Shown: positions 8,425-18,805 of the stretch, piece by piece
Layout: each line of letters begins with the position of its first letter
How positions within the stretch are numbered: the stretch's first letter is position 1
From: Photobacterium lipolyticum
Lineage (GTDB): Bacteria; Pseudomonadota; Gammaproteobacteria; Enterobacterales; Vibrionaceae
Length of the DNA: 64,000 nucleotides
Direction of reading: 5' to 3'
NCBI RefSeq assembly: GCF_003026475.1
Contig: NZ_PYMC01000003.1
Coordinates: 427,299-491,298, forward strand
The notes under the pieces: generated by a model
Databases searched by the model: none
What the model was told of the DNA's origin: nothing
Seen by the model: only the letters and a program-made list of their open reading frames with translations
Position numbers and translations under genes: made by a program

Positions 8425-11064
8425 TTACTGATCTAGTGCTTTCTGCACTTTCTCGAACAGATCTTTTGCCAGATTATCCAGCTTCGCAAGTTTTTCCAGC
8501 TCTGTACGCATCAATGCCTGACGCTGCACGTCATATTGGCGATACTTCAGAAATGGTTCAATCAAACGAGAAGCAACTTGTGGATTACTGCTGTTCAGCT
8601 CTGTCAGAATTTCCGACAAGAACTGGTAGCCACTACCGTCTTTAGCATGGAAACGAACAGGGTTATTCGCGCAAAAACTTGCGACCAGGCTGCGAGTACG
8701 GTTAGGGTTTTTCAAATCAAACGCTGGATGCGTCATGGTTTGACGAACTTTCTCAAGTGAGTTTTCAACCGGATTTTTACCTTGCAGGATAAACCACTTA
8801 TCCATCACCAGACCATCATGCGTCCATTTATCACTAAAATCAGCCATTTGTGATTCGCGACATACCAGTTGAGCATCATTCGCCGCTGACATCGCCGCCA
8901 TTGTATCGGTCATGTTATCAGAGTGGTTGTATTGCTCTGTCACTAACTGATTGCCTGCTTCAGTGTAAGCCAGATAACCTAAACAACAGTTACGCAATGC
9001 GCGTTTAGCCATCGCTTCATGAGAGGTATTGTATTCAGCTTGCGCTAATGAATGGTAGATAGCGGTAAACTCATCTTCCATTTCAGTCGCTAAGATCTTC
9101 TCGATCTGACCGACTACAATGTTAATCGCATCAACATCAACTGTTTTGTACCAGCCAGCTATCTCGTTCTCACTTGGCAATGTCAGCATCTCTGCAATAA
9201 ATGCAGGATCCAGTTTCTCATCCAGTAATGCACCGCGGAAAGCATCTACGACAGAAGCTGGAAAATCAATAGATCCGCCCTTCTGAACACGTTCAACATT
9301 ATTACGGATATATTTAGCCAGTAATATCTGACCAGCATCCCAACGGGCAAATTCATTACGTGCATGCACCATCAGGAAGACCAGCTCTTCATCTGAATAA
9401 TTATATTCAAGAATGACCGGGGCAGAGAATTCACGTAGCAATGAGATCACGGGCTTTTCATGAACGTTCGTAAATTCAAAAATCTGCTCGCTGGCTGTGA
9501 CATCCAGCAAGTTTTTTACCGGCTCTCCGTTACACTGTAACCCGATCGGATTACCCAGGCTATCATACAGCTCGATATCAAGCGGAATATGCAGCGGAAG
9601 TTTCTCTTCCTGCCCTGCTGTCGGTTCAGTTTGCTGCTGAACTGTGACACGGTAACACTTTTGTTCTACATCAAAGTCTGTCGTCACTTTAACAACTGGG
9701 GTACCAGATTGACTGTACCAACGACGGAACAGCGTTAAATCAATACCTGATGCGTCTTCCATCGCTTGTACGAAATCATCACAGGTTGCGGCAGTTCCAT
9801 CGTGACGCTCAAAGTACAATTTCATACCCGCCTGAAATTTATCTTCGCCAAGCAAGGTATGCATCATCCGAATCACTTCACTACCCTTTTCATACACGGT
9901 CAGAGTATAGAAGTTATTCATCTCAATCACTTTTTCCGGACGGATTGGATGGGACATTGGACCACGATCTTCAGCAAACTGCGGACCTCGAACAATACGA
10001 ACATTGTTGATGCGGTTAACAGCACGGGAACCCAGATCAGATGAGAATTCTTGATCGCGGAATACTGTTAGACCTTCTTTCAGGCTTAACTGGAACCAGT
10101 CACGACACGTTACTCGGTTACCCGTCCAGTTATGGAAATATTCGTGGCCGATGACCGCTTCGATTCCTTGGTAGTCAGTATCCGTCGCAGTCTTTGAGTT
10201 CGCCAGCACGAACTTAGAGTTGAATACATTAAGACCTTTGTTTTCCATCGCCCCCATATTGAAAAAATCGACGGCAACGATCATATAAATATCAAGGTCA
10301 TATTCCAGGCCAAAACGGTCTTCATCCCACTTCATCGAATTAATCAACGATGTCATGGCATAATCAGCGCGATCAAGATTTCCCTTATCAACAAAGATCT
10401 CAAGTTCAACGTTACGACCGCTCATGGTAGTGTATTTATCACGAAGTACATCGAAGTCACCGGCAACAAGAGCAAACAGGTAGCTCGGTTTCGGGAAAGG
10501 GTCTTGCCATTGCACCCAATGGCGACCATTGTCCAGATCACCAGAATCAATGCGGTTACCATTGCTCAGTAGGTAAGGAAATTGCGCTTTGTCGGCAATG
10601 ACTTTAGTTGTAAAGCGAGCCAGTACATCCGGGCGATCTAGATAGAAAGTAATACGGCGGAAGCCTTCGGCTTCACACTGGGTACAGAACCCACCACCCG
10701 ACTTATATAATCCTTCCAGAAGCGTATTTGCTTCAGGATTGATTTTCGTTTCAATGGTCAACTCAAATTCAGCAGGTAGTCCACGCAAAGTCAGTGATGC
10801 TTCAGCTTCGTCATAATCTGACCATGCCTTGCCATTCACTTCAATACGTTCCAGATTCAGACCATCGCCATCCAGCACAAGATCTTCATCAGTCTCGGCC
10901 AGTCGTTTAACCTGACTGACGGCAACAACATGAGTTTCAGTATCATGAAGATCAAATTCAAGTGCGATATCAGTAATAGTGTAATCAGGAGCGCGATAGT
11001 TGGCTCTGTATTTGGCTGTTGGTTGTGTGACTGTAGATTGCTCTGCTGTAGACTGTTCTGCCAT
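8425..11064 (-). CDS. pepN: Aminopeptidase N (M1 zinc metallopeptidase)
   Basis: PepN removes N-terminal residues from peptides in the cytoplasm and is a major late-step peptidase of protein turnover. The M1 signatures are clear: the substrate-binding GAMENKG and, about 35 residues later near residues 300-330, the zinc site HEYFHNW with the second glutamate in LKEGLTVF. The protein runs 879 residues from the start chosen here, the usual length. An ATG 20 codons upstream is also open, but the chosen start is preceded by AAAGGAACAGAAACA and gives an N-terminus (KYRANYRAPDY) that aligns with enteric PepN; the extra residues look untranslated. It is divergent from pncB. Confidence 0.96.
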   Translation of the reverse strand: MAEQSTAEQSTVTQPTAKYRANYRAPDYTITDIALEFDLHDTETHVVAVSQVKRLAETDEDLVLDGDGLNLERIEVNGKAWSDYDEAEASLTLRGLPAEFELTIETKINPEANTLLEGLYKSGGGFCTQCEAEGFRRITFYLDRPDVLARFTTKVIADKAQFPYLLSNGNRIDSGDLDNGRHWVQWQDPFPKPSYLFALVAGDFDVLRDKYTTMSGRNVELEIFVDKGNLDRADYAMTSLINSMKWDEDRFGLEYDLDIYMIVAVDFFNMGAMENKGLNVFNSKFVLANSKTATDTDYQGIEAVIGHEYFHNWTGNRVTCRDWFQLSLKEGLTVFRDQEFSSDLGSRAVNRINNVRIVRGPQFAEDRGPMSHPIRPEKVIEMNNFYTLTVYEKGSEVIRMMHTLLGEDKFQAGMKLYFERHDGTAATCDDFVQAMEDASGIDLTLFRRWYSQSGTPVVKVTTDFDVEQKCYRVTVQQQTEPTAGQEEKLPLHIPLDIELYDSLGNPIGLQCNGEPVKNLLDVTASEQIFEFTNVHEKPVISLLREFSAPVILEYNYSDEELVFLMVHARNEFARWDAGQILLAKYIRNNVERVQKGGSIDFPASVVDAFRGALLDEKLDPAFIAEMLTLPSENEIAGWYKTVDVDAINIVVGQIEKILATEMEDEFTAIYHSLAQAEYNTSHEAMAKRALRNCCLGYLAYTEAGNQLVTEQYNHSDNMTDTMAAMSAANDAQLVCRESQMADFSDKWTHDGLVMDKWFILQGKNPVENSLEKVRQTMTHPAFDLKNPNRTRSLVASFCANNPVRFHAKDGSGYQFLSEILTELNSSNPQVASRLIEPFLKYRQYDVQRQALMRTELEKLAKLDNLAKDLFEKVQKALDQ

Positions 11065-11245
11065 TGTTTCTGTTCCTTTGTTATCCGCCAGAGCAAGGTA
11101 TTGCCCATCATAAACGGCTGACACGATACTTGTATTATTCTGGCTTTTTAGCCATCAAACAAGAATTTATATCATATTGTGAACAATCTTGTTGTTTTCA
11201 AGGTTAGGATTTAGTGAATAGCCCATATTTTTTTGCTGATTTGAA

Positions 11246-11262
11246 TGATTTAAGCCAAATCA
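11246..11262. promoter_or_regulatory. Palindrome in the pepN-pncB intergenic region
   Basis: TGATTT and AAATCA form a perfect 6-bp inverted repeat with a 5-base spacer, 51 bases before the pncB start. Its size and place suit a repressor operator controlling pncB, but I cannot tie it to a named regulator. Confidence 0.3.
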
Positions 11263-11313
11263 GGATGAAAATAATGTAAACTTTCTGGATTGCGAAAAAC
11301 AACAGCACTAGAT

Positions 11314-12543
11314 ATGAATAACACAGGACACATTGGGGTTATCGACTCCCTGCTTGATACCGATGCGTATAAGCTGCATATGCAGCAAGCGATTTTCCAT
11401 CAATACCCAAATATAGAGGCGGTTGCGGAGTTTCATTGCCGAAGCCAAGAAGACCTCCGTCCTTACTGCAAAGAAATCCAAGCGCAAATTGCACAAGTTT
11501 CAGCATTAGCCTTCTCTGACGAAGAGCTGGAATATTTATCAACGCTTTCTTTCTTCCAACCTGACTATCTCAACTACTTGAAAACATTCTCGCTAAACAG
11601 TGCGCAGGTAGAAGTTGACGACTCAGGTGACCAATTAGCAATTAAAATCACAGGGAAATGGATTGATATTATACTCTGGGAAGTGCCTCTGCTTGCCATC
11701 ATCTGTGAAATACGCGCAACTCAACGCTATCCGCAAGCAACTGCAGATGATGCTATTGGTCAGTTAAAAACAAAAATTGAACGTTTTTACCAAAATGCTC
11801 AAGCTTCTCATAACGAGGAAGCAGTAGACTTAAGTCAATTTTCATTAGTCGATTTTGGTACTCGTCGTCGTTTTTCAAAAGACGTACATCACCAGGTTGT
11901 CGACTATTTAGTCGCTAATATGCCTGAATTTAAAGGCACTTCTAACTACCATTTAGCCCGTACTCGCGGTCTGACACCATTTGGCACCCAGGCGCATGAA
12001 TGGTTCCAGGCGCACCAGCAATTAGCCGGTGAACTGGCAGATTCACAACAACTGGCGCTGAATCGCTGGCTTCAGGAATACCCAGATTCGTTAGGTATTG
12101 CCCTCACCGACTGTATCAATATGGATGCTTTTCTGCGTGATTTCGACCTCCGCTTGTCAAAACGTTTTGTTGGTCTGCGTCATGATAGTGCTGATCCAAT
12201 ATCTTGGGGCGAGAAAGCAATCCAGCATTATGAATCGCTCGGAATTGATCCAAAAACTAAAACGCTGATTTTCTCAGATAGTTTAACCTTGGACAAAGCG
12301 CTGAATATTTACAAGCACTTTGTACATCGTATCAATGTCAGTTTTGGCGTTGGTACTCAGTTAACCTGTGATTTACCCGGCATCGACACATTGAATATCG
12401 TATTAAAACTAACGGAATGTGAAGGCCGACCAGTGGCAAAAATTTCGGATGAGCCGGGTAAAAGTATATGTCGCGATGAAGCTTATTTGCATCAGCTTTG
12501 TCAGGCATTCAAAATTGCGCATCATCGTTCAACATGTATGTAA
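11314..12543 (+). CDS. pncB: Nicotinate phosphoribosyltransferase
   Basis: PncB joins nicotinate to phosphoribosyl pyrophosphate to make nicotinate mononucleotide, the entry of the NAD salvage pathway. The enzyme signature is seen in [14 protein letters not shown] near the start, FGTRRRFS in the middle, and [23 protein letters not shown], which includes the loop with the autophosphorylated histidine. From the ATG chosen here the protein is 409 residues, normal for the family. A TTG 24 bases upstream keeps the frame open, but the ATG gives the better N-terminus. The gene is single, divergent from pepN, and followed by a clear terminator. Confidence 0.95.
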   Translation: MNNTGHIGVIDSLLDTDAYKLHMQQAIFHQYPNIEAVAEFHCRSQEDLRPYCKEIQAQIAQVSALAFSDEELEYLSTLSFFQPDYLNYLKTFSLNSAQVEVDDSGDQLAIKITGKWIDIILWEVPLLAIICEIRATQRYPQATADDAIGQLKTKIERFYQNAQASHNEEAVDLSQFSLVDFGTRRRFSKDVHHQVVDYLVANMPEFKGTSNYHLARTRGLTPFGTQAHEWFQAHQQLAGELADSQQLALNRWLQEYPDSLGIALTDCINMDAFLRDFDLRLSKRFVGLRHDSADPISWGEKAIQHYESLGIDPKTKTLIFSDSLTLDKALNIYKHFVHRINVSFGVGTQLTCDLPGIDTLNIVLKLTECEGRPVAKISDEPGKSICRDEAYLHQLCQAFKIAHHRSTCM

Positions 12544-12551
12544 TTACTATT

Positions 12552-12580
12552 AAAAAGGCTTATTCTTGATAAGCCTTTTT
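12552..12580 (+). terminator. Terminator of pncB
   Basis: A 12-bp stem, AAAAAGGCTTAT (12552-12563) with ATAAGCCTTTTT (12569-12580), has a 5-base loop and T tracts on both strands. It probably also serves the convergent gene ending at 12610. Confidence 0.85.
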
Positions 12581-12609
12581 ACTAAGCTAACTTAATTATC
12601 ACGTATCTA

Positions 12610-13272
12610 TTATTCTCTTTGAAAAGTTGCTTTCATACCAAACTGTTTATTGGTTAATGTCAGGGTATCTGTACCCAAAAGGAATTGACTTTCTTGTTGA
12701 CCATCTTCATATATCAAAACAATCTGATCACCTTCGAGATAATAAATACCACGGTGCTCTTTTTTCTTTCCATCGGAATTAGAAACTTCAGCTGAAAATA
12801 AAAAGTCAGGGCGTAGTGAAATGGATAACTGCTCTATCCCCTCACCGACATCATTTCCTGAAATATTAGAAGAACGCCATTCGCCAGGCAAATTATCAGG
12901 TGCTAGTTTAGTAAACCTTGCTCCATCCAAAATAAACTGGTTGTAACTCAGCATATAACTATGTTGCTGTTCATCTTGCCCTTTTGCCAAGAAGTTGATA
13001 TTAGTTTCATCAATGTCGTACTTACCATCCCACTCATCAACAGTGCCATCAACTCGCAGTAAACGAATTACAAAATTATAAGATGACTTAAATTTTATAT
13101 TCATGGCGCGATAGTTCGCCCCCTCACTTTCGACACCTTCTTCTGCCGTACTGAACCAATACCAGTCACCGAGAAGTAAAGGGTAATCAAACTCAGTAAG
13201 ATCATCTGCAAACAAAGGGCAACTAAAGGTGCTTAAGTAAAGTGTAATCGCAACCAATAGAGACTTATACAT
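12610..13272 (-). CDS. Exported hypothetical protein
   Basis: I do not recognise this family. From the ATG chosen here (codon 9 of the longest frame) it has 220 residues and starts with a classical signal peptide (MYKSLLVAITLYLSTFSCPLFA, then a likely cut before DDLTEF). The mature part is acidic and rich in predicted beta strands. It has two similar halves: a first block around GDWYWFS...DGTVDEWDGKYDID and a second around GEWRSS...KKKEHRGIYYLEGDQIV. This suggests a small repeated beta fold, perhaps lipocalin-like. The protein is likely periplasmic. It lies alone between pncB and prc. Confidence 0.65.
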   Translation of the reverse strand: MYKSLLVAITLYLSTFSCPLFADDLTEFDYPLLLGDWYWFSTAEEGVESEGANYRAMNIKFKSSYNFVIRLLRVDGTVDEWDGKYDIDETNINFLAKGQDEQQHSYMLSYNQFILDGARFTKLAPDNLPGEWRSSNISGNDVGEGIEQLSISLRPDFLFSAEVSNSDGKKKEHRGIYYLEGDQIVLIYEDGQQESQFLLGTDTLTLTNKQFGMKATFQRE

Positions 13273-13502
13273 AGCACTGCTCCCGAGACAACACACAAGG
13301 TCCTATATAAACCCTAGTCTGCAATGCTTTCTTTTGCATTAAAAGATGACTTCAATCACAGATTGAAATGCCATTGTCTTAAGAGTAATACCAATCAACA
13401 TAACTATCTGATTGATATATTGCTAATTCTATTTAATCTCTACCCACCTAGCGCGATTTCAAATAGCTTGAATTCCAATAAGGATAAGTAAGGTGAACAC
13501 AA

Positions 13503-13530
13503 CAAAAAAATGGCATCCTGAAAAGATGCC
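13503..13530 (-). terminator. Intrinsic terminator of prc
   Basis: GGCATC (13512-13517) pairs with GATGCC (13525-13530) around CTGAAAA. Read leftward, the stem is followed by ATTTTTTT, and it lies 30 bases past the prc stop. Confidence 0.75.
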
Positions 13531-13559
13531 GTTTCTGATTGATATGTCGATTCAAAGAA

Positions 13560-15560
13560 TTAACTTTGCGCTCTGACTAAATCCGCTGTAATTGCTACCG
13601 CTTCATTAAGGTAAGCATCTGGTGATTCATAATCTTTTGGCACATCATCTAGAGAAGCAAAAGACTTCTTACCTAACGCTTTTTGACGTTTGTTCAAACG
13701 AGTCAAGCGTTCACGATCTTCTTTCTCTTGCTCAGCAATACGCTGCTTCTCACTCAGTGATATCTGGTTAATATCTTTTTCAACTTTATACTTTTCAATA
13801 TCATCAAGAATAAAGCGGAATTCCATATCATTGTTGATACGTTTATCATGCTTCTCTATCAGAGGAGGCAGAACTGCTGAATAGTTATACACTTTCTGGT
13901 AACTAGCAGGTTTAATGCTATCCCATGGTAATGCATTATCTTCAACGCTCTCTCCCGTTTCAGCAGGATCAATTGCAGTCGGGAAGGCAATATCAGGCAC
14001 GACACCTAAATTCTGAGTACTACCGCCATTGATACGATAGAACTTTTGAATGGTATATTGCACGTGACCTAAAGGTTGATCAAACAGATCGTAAATATGA
14101 TTCAGTGAACGGTGCTGCTGAACAGTGCCTTTACCAAAAGACTGCTCGCCTAGCACGACAGCACGACCATAATCCTGCATCGCTGCGGCAAAAATTTCAG
14201 ATGCCGATGCACTGTATCGATTGATAAGCACGGTTAATGGGCTATCAAAATAGACGCGGTCATCGGAATCGCCATTGACTTTGACACGACCATAACTATC
14301 ACGAACCTGAACTACGGGTCCACTATTAATGAACAAACCGGTTAATGCAGTCGCTTCCGTTAACGCACCACCACCATTGTTACGTAAATCAATAACAATG
14401 CCGTCGACCTGATCTTCATTAAGTTTGGCAATCTCTTTTTTCGTATCTTCAGACAGCCCTACATAGAAACTAGGTACTTCAATAACACCTATTTTCTTAC
14501 CTTGGGCCCTCTTCACAGACGATTTCGCTGCCCTATCTTCAAGACGGATCTTGTCGCGAACAATAGTTACATCGTAACTTTTCTTGTTCGTACCTTCAGG
14601 CAGGATCTGAAGCTTAACTTTACTGCCTTTAGGACCCTTGATCAATTGAACAACGTCATCAAGACGCCAGCCAACAACATCAACAACCTCTTCACCATCT
14701 TGTGCAACACCGACAATTCTGTCGCCAGCGGTCAATTTCTTAGACGCCGATGCGGGTCCACCTGCAACCAAAGAACGAATCACAGTATATTCATCAACGA
14801 CTTGAAGCACTGCACCAATTCCTTCCAGAGACAAATTCATCTCGGCCTGGAACTGTTCAGCATTTCGTGGTGACAGATAGCTCGTATGCGGATCAACCTC
14901 ACGGGAAAATGCATTCATGTAGATTTGAAATACGTCTTCACTGTGAGTCTGAGTTAAGCGCTTTAACGCGTTGTTATAGCGTCTAGCCAATGTTTCTTTA
15001 ATTTCACTCCACTCTTTACCCGTCAACTTCAGGTTTAGCGCATCATACTTAACACGCTGGCGCCAGATCTCATTTAATTCATTACGATCTTTTGCCCAGG
15101 CAAGTTCAGAGCGGTCAATAATAAAATCATCCGGCTGACCGAAGGTAATTTCGTTATCAAGCAAGCTTAACGCGTACTGATAGCGGTCAAATCGACGTTG
15201 TAGCAGTTTATTAAAAATATCAAAGGCGCCAGAGGTATCTCCCCTTTTAAGTTGATCATCCAGCTGGGTTTGCCATTTTTCAAATTGCTTAATATCGGCT
15301 GCGGTTAGGAAGCTCTTATTAAAGTCCAACATTTCGATATAGCGATCAAAAATGTCAGCAGAGAATTGATCATCAAGAGAGAATTGCTTGTAATGCGACC
15401 GTGTATACCGCGAAGCTATCCTTTTGCTTGCTGTTGCATGCTGCTTTTCGGGCGCAAGCTGCGGCAAGTCACTTAATGAATATTTAGCCTCTAGGGCTTG
15501 CGCTGAGGCTGCCAGCATCATGCCGGCAGCGATCAGTGAGAAACGGAATCGACAGTTCAT
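13560..15560 (-). CDS. prc: Tail-specific periplasmic protease Prc (Tsp)
   Basis: Prc is a periplasmic S41 protease that degrades proteins by their nonpolar C-termini and trims cell-wall enzymes and lipoproteins. The 666 residues begin with a signal peptide (RFSLIAAGMMLAASAQALEA). A PDZ domain follows at about 240-320 (SLEGIGAVLQ onward), then the S41 domain. The serine-lysine dyad is visible as the serine in SASASEIF near residue 452 and the lysine in FGKGTVQ near 477, the same numbering as in E. coli. A C-terminal charged helical region completes the protein. It lies 17 bases after proQ, so the two form an operon, as in E. coli. Confidence 0.96.
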   Translation of the reverse strand: MNCRFRFSLIAAGMMLAASAQALEAKYSLSDLPQLAPEKQHATASKRIASRYTRSHYKQFSLDDQFSADIFDRYIEMLDFNKSFLTAADIKQFEKWQTQLDDQLKRGDTSGAFDIFNKLLQRRFDRYQYALSLLDNEITFGQPDDFIIDRSELAWAKDRNELNEIWRQRVKYDALNLKLTGKEWSEIKETLARRYNNALKRLTQTHSEDVFQIYMNAFSREVDPHTSYLSPRNAEQFQAEMNLSLEGIGAVLQVVDEYTVIRSLVAGGPASASKKLTAGDRIVGVAQDGEEVVDVVGWRLDDVVQLIKGPKGSKVKLQILPEGTNKKSYDVTIVRDKIRLEDRAAKSSVKRAQGKKIGVIEVPSFYVGLSEDTKKEIAKLNEDQVDGIVIDLRNNGGGALTEATALTGLFINSGPVVQVRDSYGRVKVNGDSDDRVYFDSPLTVLINRYSASASEIFAAAMQDYGRAVVLGEQSFGKGTVQQHRSLNHIYDLFDQPLGHVQYTIQKFYRINGGSTQNLGVVPDIAFPTAIDPAETGESVEDNALPWDSIKPASYQKVYNYSAVLPPLIEKHDKRINNDMEFRFILDDIEKYKVEKDINQISLSEKQRIAEQEKEDRERLTRLNKRQKALGKKSFASLDDVPKDYESPDAYLNEAVAITADLVRAQS

Positions 15561-15577
15561 GCGTCGAGCATTCTCCT

Positions 15578-16222
15578 TTACGAACGCAGGTGCTCCATTT
15601 TTACAACCATGGTTAAACCGTTGGTCAAACGAACACGCACATCGTCCTTATTAATTTCAACGATAGTAGCCGGCATGTTCCCGTTACCCATGTTGACACG
15701 AACGTCGTTGCCAACTTTCACTTCATCAGCAGTAAGAGCACGGGTGATTTCAGCAGGCTTTTTATTTAGCTTAGACGTATTTGGTTTAGTCTTCTTAGGT
15801 TTAAGCGATTTTGTACTATTTTTATCCGCTTTTGCTTCACCTTCTTTATTCGCTGCAGCTTTAGCCACTGCCTGCTCTTTACGACGAGCGCGAACTTTGG
15901 CTTTACTTTCTTCCAGTGCTTTTTGTGCGTGGTCAACGTGTTCTTGCTCTAACACACCACATTCATTGCCATCTAGGTCAACACGGCTTACACCGGCTTT
16001 TACACCATGAAGGTAACGCCAGGAAGATGTATATTGACGTAAAGCTGTACGTAATTGTGTTTTACTGATTTTAGGATCTTCATTCAAACGCGCTGCGAGA
16101 TCTTGGAAGATACCAATCTTAAGTGGCTTCGCTTCACCTTCAATAGTAAAACATTTTGGGAAACGCTCAGCAATGTATGCAATAACTTCTTTACTGTTCG
16201 TTAACTTTTCAGAGTTTTCCAT
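15578..16222 (-). CDS. proQ: RNA chaperone ProQ
   Basis: ProQ is a FinO-domain RNA-binding protein that binds many small RNAs and mRNA 3' ends. From the start chosen here it has 214 residues: an N-terminal FinO domain ([16 protein letters not shown] through [12 protein letters not shown]), a lysine- and alanine-rich linker, and a C-terminal Tudor-like domain ([21 protein letters not shown]). The longest frame starts 17 codons upstream, but the ATG used here is preceded by AGGAAACTCC and matches the known N-terminus of the family. The linker is longer and more basic than the core domains. It is the first gene of the proQ-prc pair. Confidence 0.95.
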   Translation of the reverse strand: MENSEKLTNSKEVIAYIAERFPKCFTIEGEAKPLKIGIFQDLAARLNEDPKISKTQLRTALRQYTSSWRYLHGVKAGVSRVDLDGNECGVLEQEHVDHAQKALEESKAKVRARRKEQAVAKAAANKEGEAKADKNSTKSLKPKKTKPNTSKLNKKPAEITRALTADEVKVGNDVRVNMGNGNMPATIVEINKDDVRVRLTNGLTMVVKMEHLRS

Positions 16223-16332
16223 GGAGTTTCCTGACATCAAACGAGGTAACCTCGCTGTTTGTACTGTGATCAAAAAGAAATAGTGTCGCTATTATAGTTA
16301 CCTAACGCTGAAAAACCACCGAAAGCATACAA

Positions 16333-16791
16333 TTAGAGTCTTTTTTGTAGTTCTTCAACAAAAGAAACTAAACCATCTTCATCATTTTGGTCAAATCTTG
16401 ATACAGTTGGGCTATCAATATCCAATACGCCAAACAGTTCGCCTTTCACCGTGACTGGAATAACGATTTCAGAATTACTTACCGCATCACAGGCTATATG
16501 ACCTTCAAACTGATGTACATCCCTGACACGCAGCACTCTGTTTTCGGCTATCGCGCTACCACAAACGCCGCGCCCTACAGGTATACGCACGCAGGCCGGT
16601 TTCCCCTGGAACGGGCCGAGTACTAACTGCCCATCTTTTAATAAATAGAAGCCTGCCCAGTTAATATCTTCTAACTCCATGTAGAGTAACGCACTAATAT
16701 TAGAGATATTAGCAATAACATCCGGCTCTCCATCGATCAGAGCAATAGCCTGTTGAGTCAGTCTTTTATAAAAAGCGTTTTTATTTTCCAT
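16333..16791 (-). CDS. msrC: Free methionine-(R)-sulfoxide reductase (GAF domain)
   Basis: MsrC (YebR) reduces free methionine-R-sulfoxide in the cytoplasm and so helps repair oxidised methionine. The 152 residues are a single GAF domain (NWAGFYLL through GVLDIDSP). The three cysteines needed by the family are present in KPACVRIP, GRGVCGSA and HIACDAVS. It sits upstream of proQ with a 110-nt gap and is divergent from the ABC exporter at 16869. The prc-proQ-msrC-letA order is conserved with enterics, apart from the inserted exporter. Confidence 0.93.
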   Translation of the reverse strand: MENKNAFYKRLTQQAIALIDGEPDVIANISNISALLYMELEDINWAGFYLLKDGQLVLGPFQGKPACVRIPVGRGVCGSAIAENRVLRVRDVHQFEGHIACDAVSNSEIVIPVTVKGELFGVLDIDSPTVSRFDQNDEDGLVSFVEELQKRL

Positions 16792-16868
16792 GGCTTACTC
16801 TCTATATTTGTTGCCGTTTATTGCCATTAAACTAATAAATCCAACTGGTAATAGGAATCATTATCACC

Positions 16869-18689
16869 GTGAAAGGTATTTCAAATCAGATAATTAACTG
16901 GCCTTGGCTTTTAAAGCAAGCAAAACGTCATCAGCCAAGATTAGTTATCGCTAATATTATTGCTCTCATCGCTGCATTGATCAGCGTACCTATTCCATTA
17001 CTTATGCCTCTGATGGTCGATGAGGTATTACTTAGCAAACCTGCAGATGGTGTTAAGTTTCTGCGTTTATTACTGCCGGAATCGCTTCATCAACCCGCCA
17101 GCTATATCCTGTTAGTTCTCTTGCTCGTTGTATTGATGCGAATTTCCAGTCAAGCTCTGAATATACTGCAAAGTCGTCAGTTTACGCTGGTAGCAAAAGA
17201 CATTACTTATAACCTGCGAAAGCATCTGATCGATAAACTCGGCCGCATCAGTATGCGTCAGTATGAAGAACGTGGCAGTGGTGGTGTTACGTCGCACCTC
17301 ATTACAGACGTCGAAACAATCGATAAATTCATTGGCGATACGCTAAGTCGTTTTTTGATTGGCTTACTCACCGTCATCGGTACAGCAGCCATTTTGCTTT
17401 GGCTTAACTGGCAACTTGGTTTGTTCATTCTTTTGATGAACCCACTCGTTGTTTATGCATCACGCATGATGGGAAACCGGGTTAAAAACCTTAAAAAGAA
17501 AGAAAATCAGGCTTTTGAAAAGTTCCAGCAACGCTTAGTCGAAACATTAGATGGTTTGTACCAGCTTCGGGCAGCTAATCGAGAGCGTGAATTTCTTACC
17601 CGGCTTAAATCCAATGCCAGTGATATTCGCCACAACGCCGATCAATACGCATGGCAATCAGAAGCAGCCGGACGTCTTTCATTTCTTCTTTTTCTCTTAG
17701 GCTTTGAACTGTTCCGTGCTGCTGCAATGCTGATGGTTCTTTTTAGCGATCTGACTATCGGGCAAATGTTCGCTGTTTTTGGCTATCTGTGGTTTATGCT
17801 AGGCCCGGTACAAGAATTACTGGGTATTCAGTTCGCATGGTACAGTGCCAAAGCAGCAATGCAACGCTTGAATGGCCTGATGACGCTTGAGGAAGAAGTG
17901 CGCCCTGTACCAACAGAGAACCCGTTCCGACAAGGCGAAGCGCTGAGTATTGACGTCAGAAAACTCCATTTCGCCTACGACGAAGATAAAGAAGTATTAA
18001 GAGGGCTGAATTTAACCATTCCGGCGGGTAAACGTGTCGCTTTGGTCGGTTCGTCTGGTGGCGGAAAATCAACCCTTATCCAGCTATTACTGGGTATCTA
18101 TCAAAAAGATCACGGTGACATATATATCAATGGTCATCCGATTGAAAAGGTAGGTTATGAAACCTTACGCGACAAAATGGCCGTTGTGTTGCAACACCCC
18201 GTATTGTTTAATGATACTTTGAGGCACAACCTGACGTTGGGTGCTGACTTTAGTGATGAGCAACTTTGGCGAGCCCTTGAGATTGCGCAGCTTTCCGACG
18301 TTACACAACGCCTGACCCACGGCTTAGAGACCGAAATTGGACGCCAGGGCATCCGCTTGTCTGGTGGACAGCGTCAACGATTGGCCATCGCAAGGATGAT
18401 CCTGACTAACCCGGAATTTGTCATTCTCGACGAAGCGACTTCTGCATTAGATACCGCGACTGAAGCTGCGTTACATAGGGCTTTAAACCAGTTTTTATCT
18501 GACAAAACGACCTTAATAGTTGCCCACCGTTTATCTGCGGTTAAGCAAGCTGATCTAATATACGTGCTCGAAGATGGCCAGGTTAGCCAGACAGGTACAC
18601 ATTCCCAGCTGGTCAACGAAAAAGGCCTTTATCAAACATTATATGGTTCCGTACAATCGCCTGAGCCTTCATTAACTGCGCCTGAATAG
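16869..18689 (+). CDS. MsbA-type ABC exporter (fused membrane and ATPase domains)
   Basis: A 606-residue half-transporter with an N-terminal six-helix membrane domain (about residues 20-320) and a C-terminal ATPase domain. The ATPase has Walker A GSSGGGKST, signature LSGGQ, Walker B FVILDEATS and the switch histidine in VAHR, all intact. It should work as a homodimer exporting a lipid, peptide or drug. The substrate cannot be read from sequence, and it is not the essential msbA by context, since no lpxK follows. The start is a GTG with AGGA about 10-12 bases upstream. It lies between msrC and letA, where enterics have no gene. Confidence 0.85.
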   Translation: MKGISNQIINWPWLLKQAKRHQPRLVIANIIALIAALISVPIPLLMPLMVDEVLLSKPADGVKFLRLLLPESLHQPASYILLVLLLVVLMRISSQALNILQSRQFTLVAKDITYNLRKHLIDKLGRISMRQYEERGSGGVTSHLITDVETIDKFIGDTLSRFLIGLLTVIGTAAILLWLNWQLGLFILLMNPLVVYASRMMGNRVKNLKKKENQAFEKFQQRLVETLDGLYQLRAANREREFLTRLKSNASDIRHNADQYAWQSEAAGRLSFLLFLLGFELFRAAAMLMVLFSDLTIGQMFAVFGYLWFMLGPVQELLGIQFAWYSAKAAMQRLNGLMTLEEEVRPVPTENPFRQGEALSIDVRKLHFAYDEDKEVLRGLNLTIPAGKRVALVGSSGGGKSTLIQLLLGIYQKDHGDIYINGHPIEKVGYETLRDKMAVVLQHPVLFNDTLRHNLTLGADFSDEQLWRALEIAQLSDVTQRLTHGLETEIGRQGIRLSGGQRQRLAIARMILTNPEFVILDEATSALDTATEAALHRALNQFLSDKTTLIVAHRLSAVKQADLIYVLEDGQVSQTGTHSQLVNEKGLYQTLYGSVQSPEPSLTAPE

Positions 18690-18805
18690 CAACTAGCGGT
18701 AGCCAGAATGACCACAAAATAATATAGTGTTCATTTATAATGACTTATAACGATTAATAACCAGAATAGTGATGATTTTTGTGCGCAATAAGGGATTGAA
18801 CTAAC

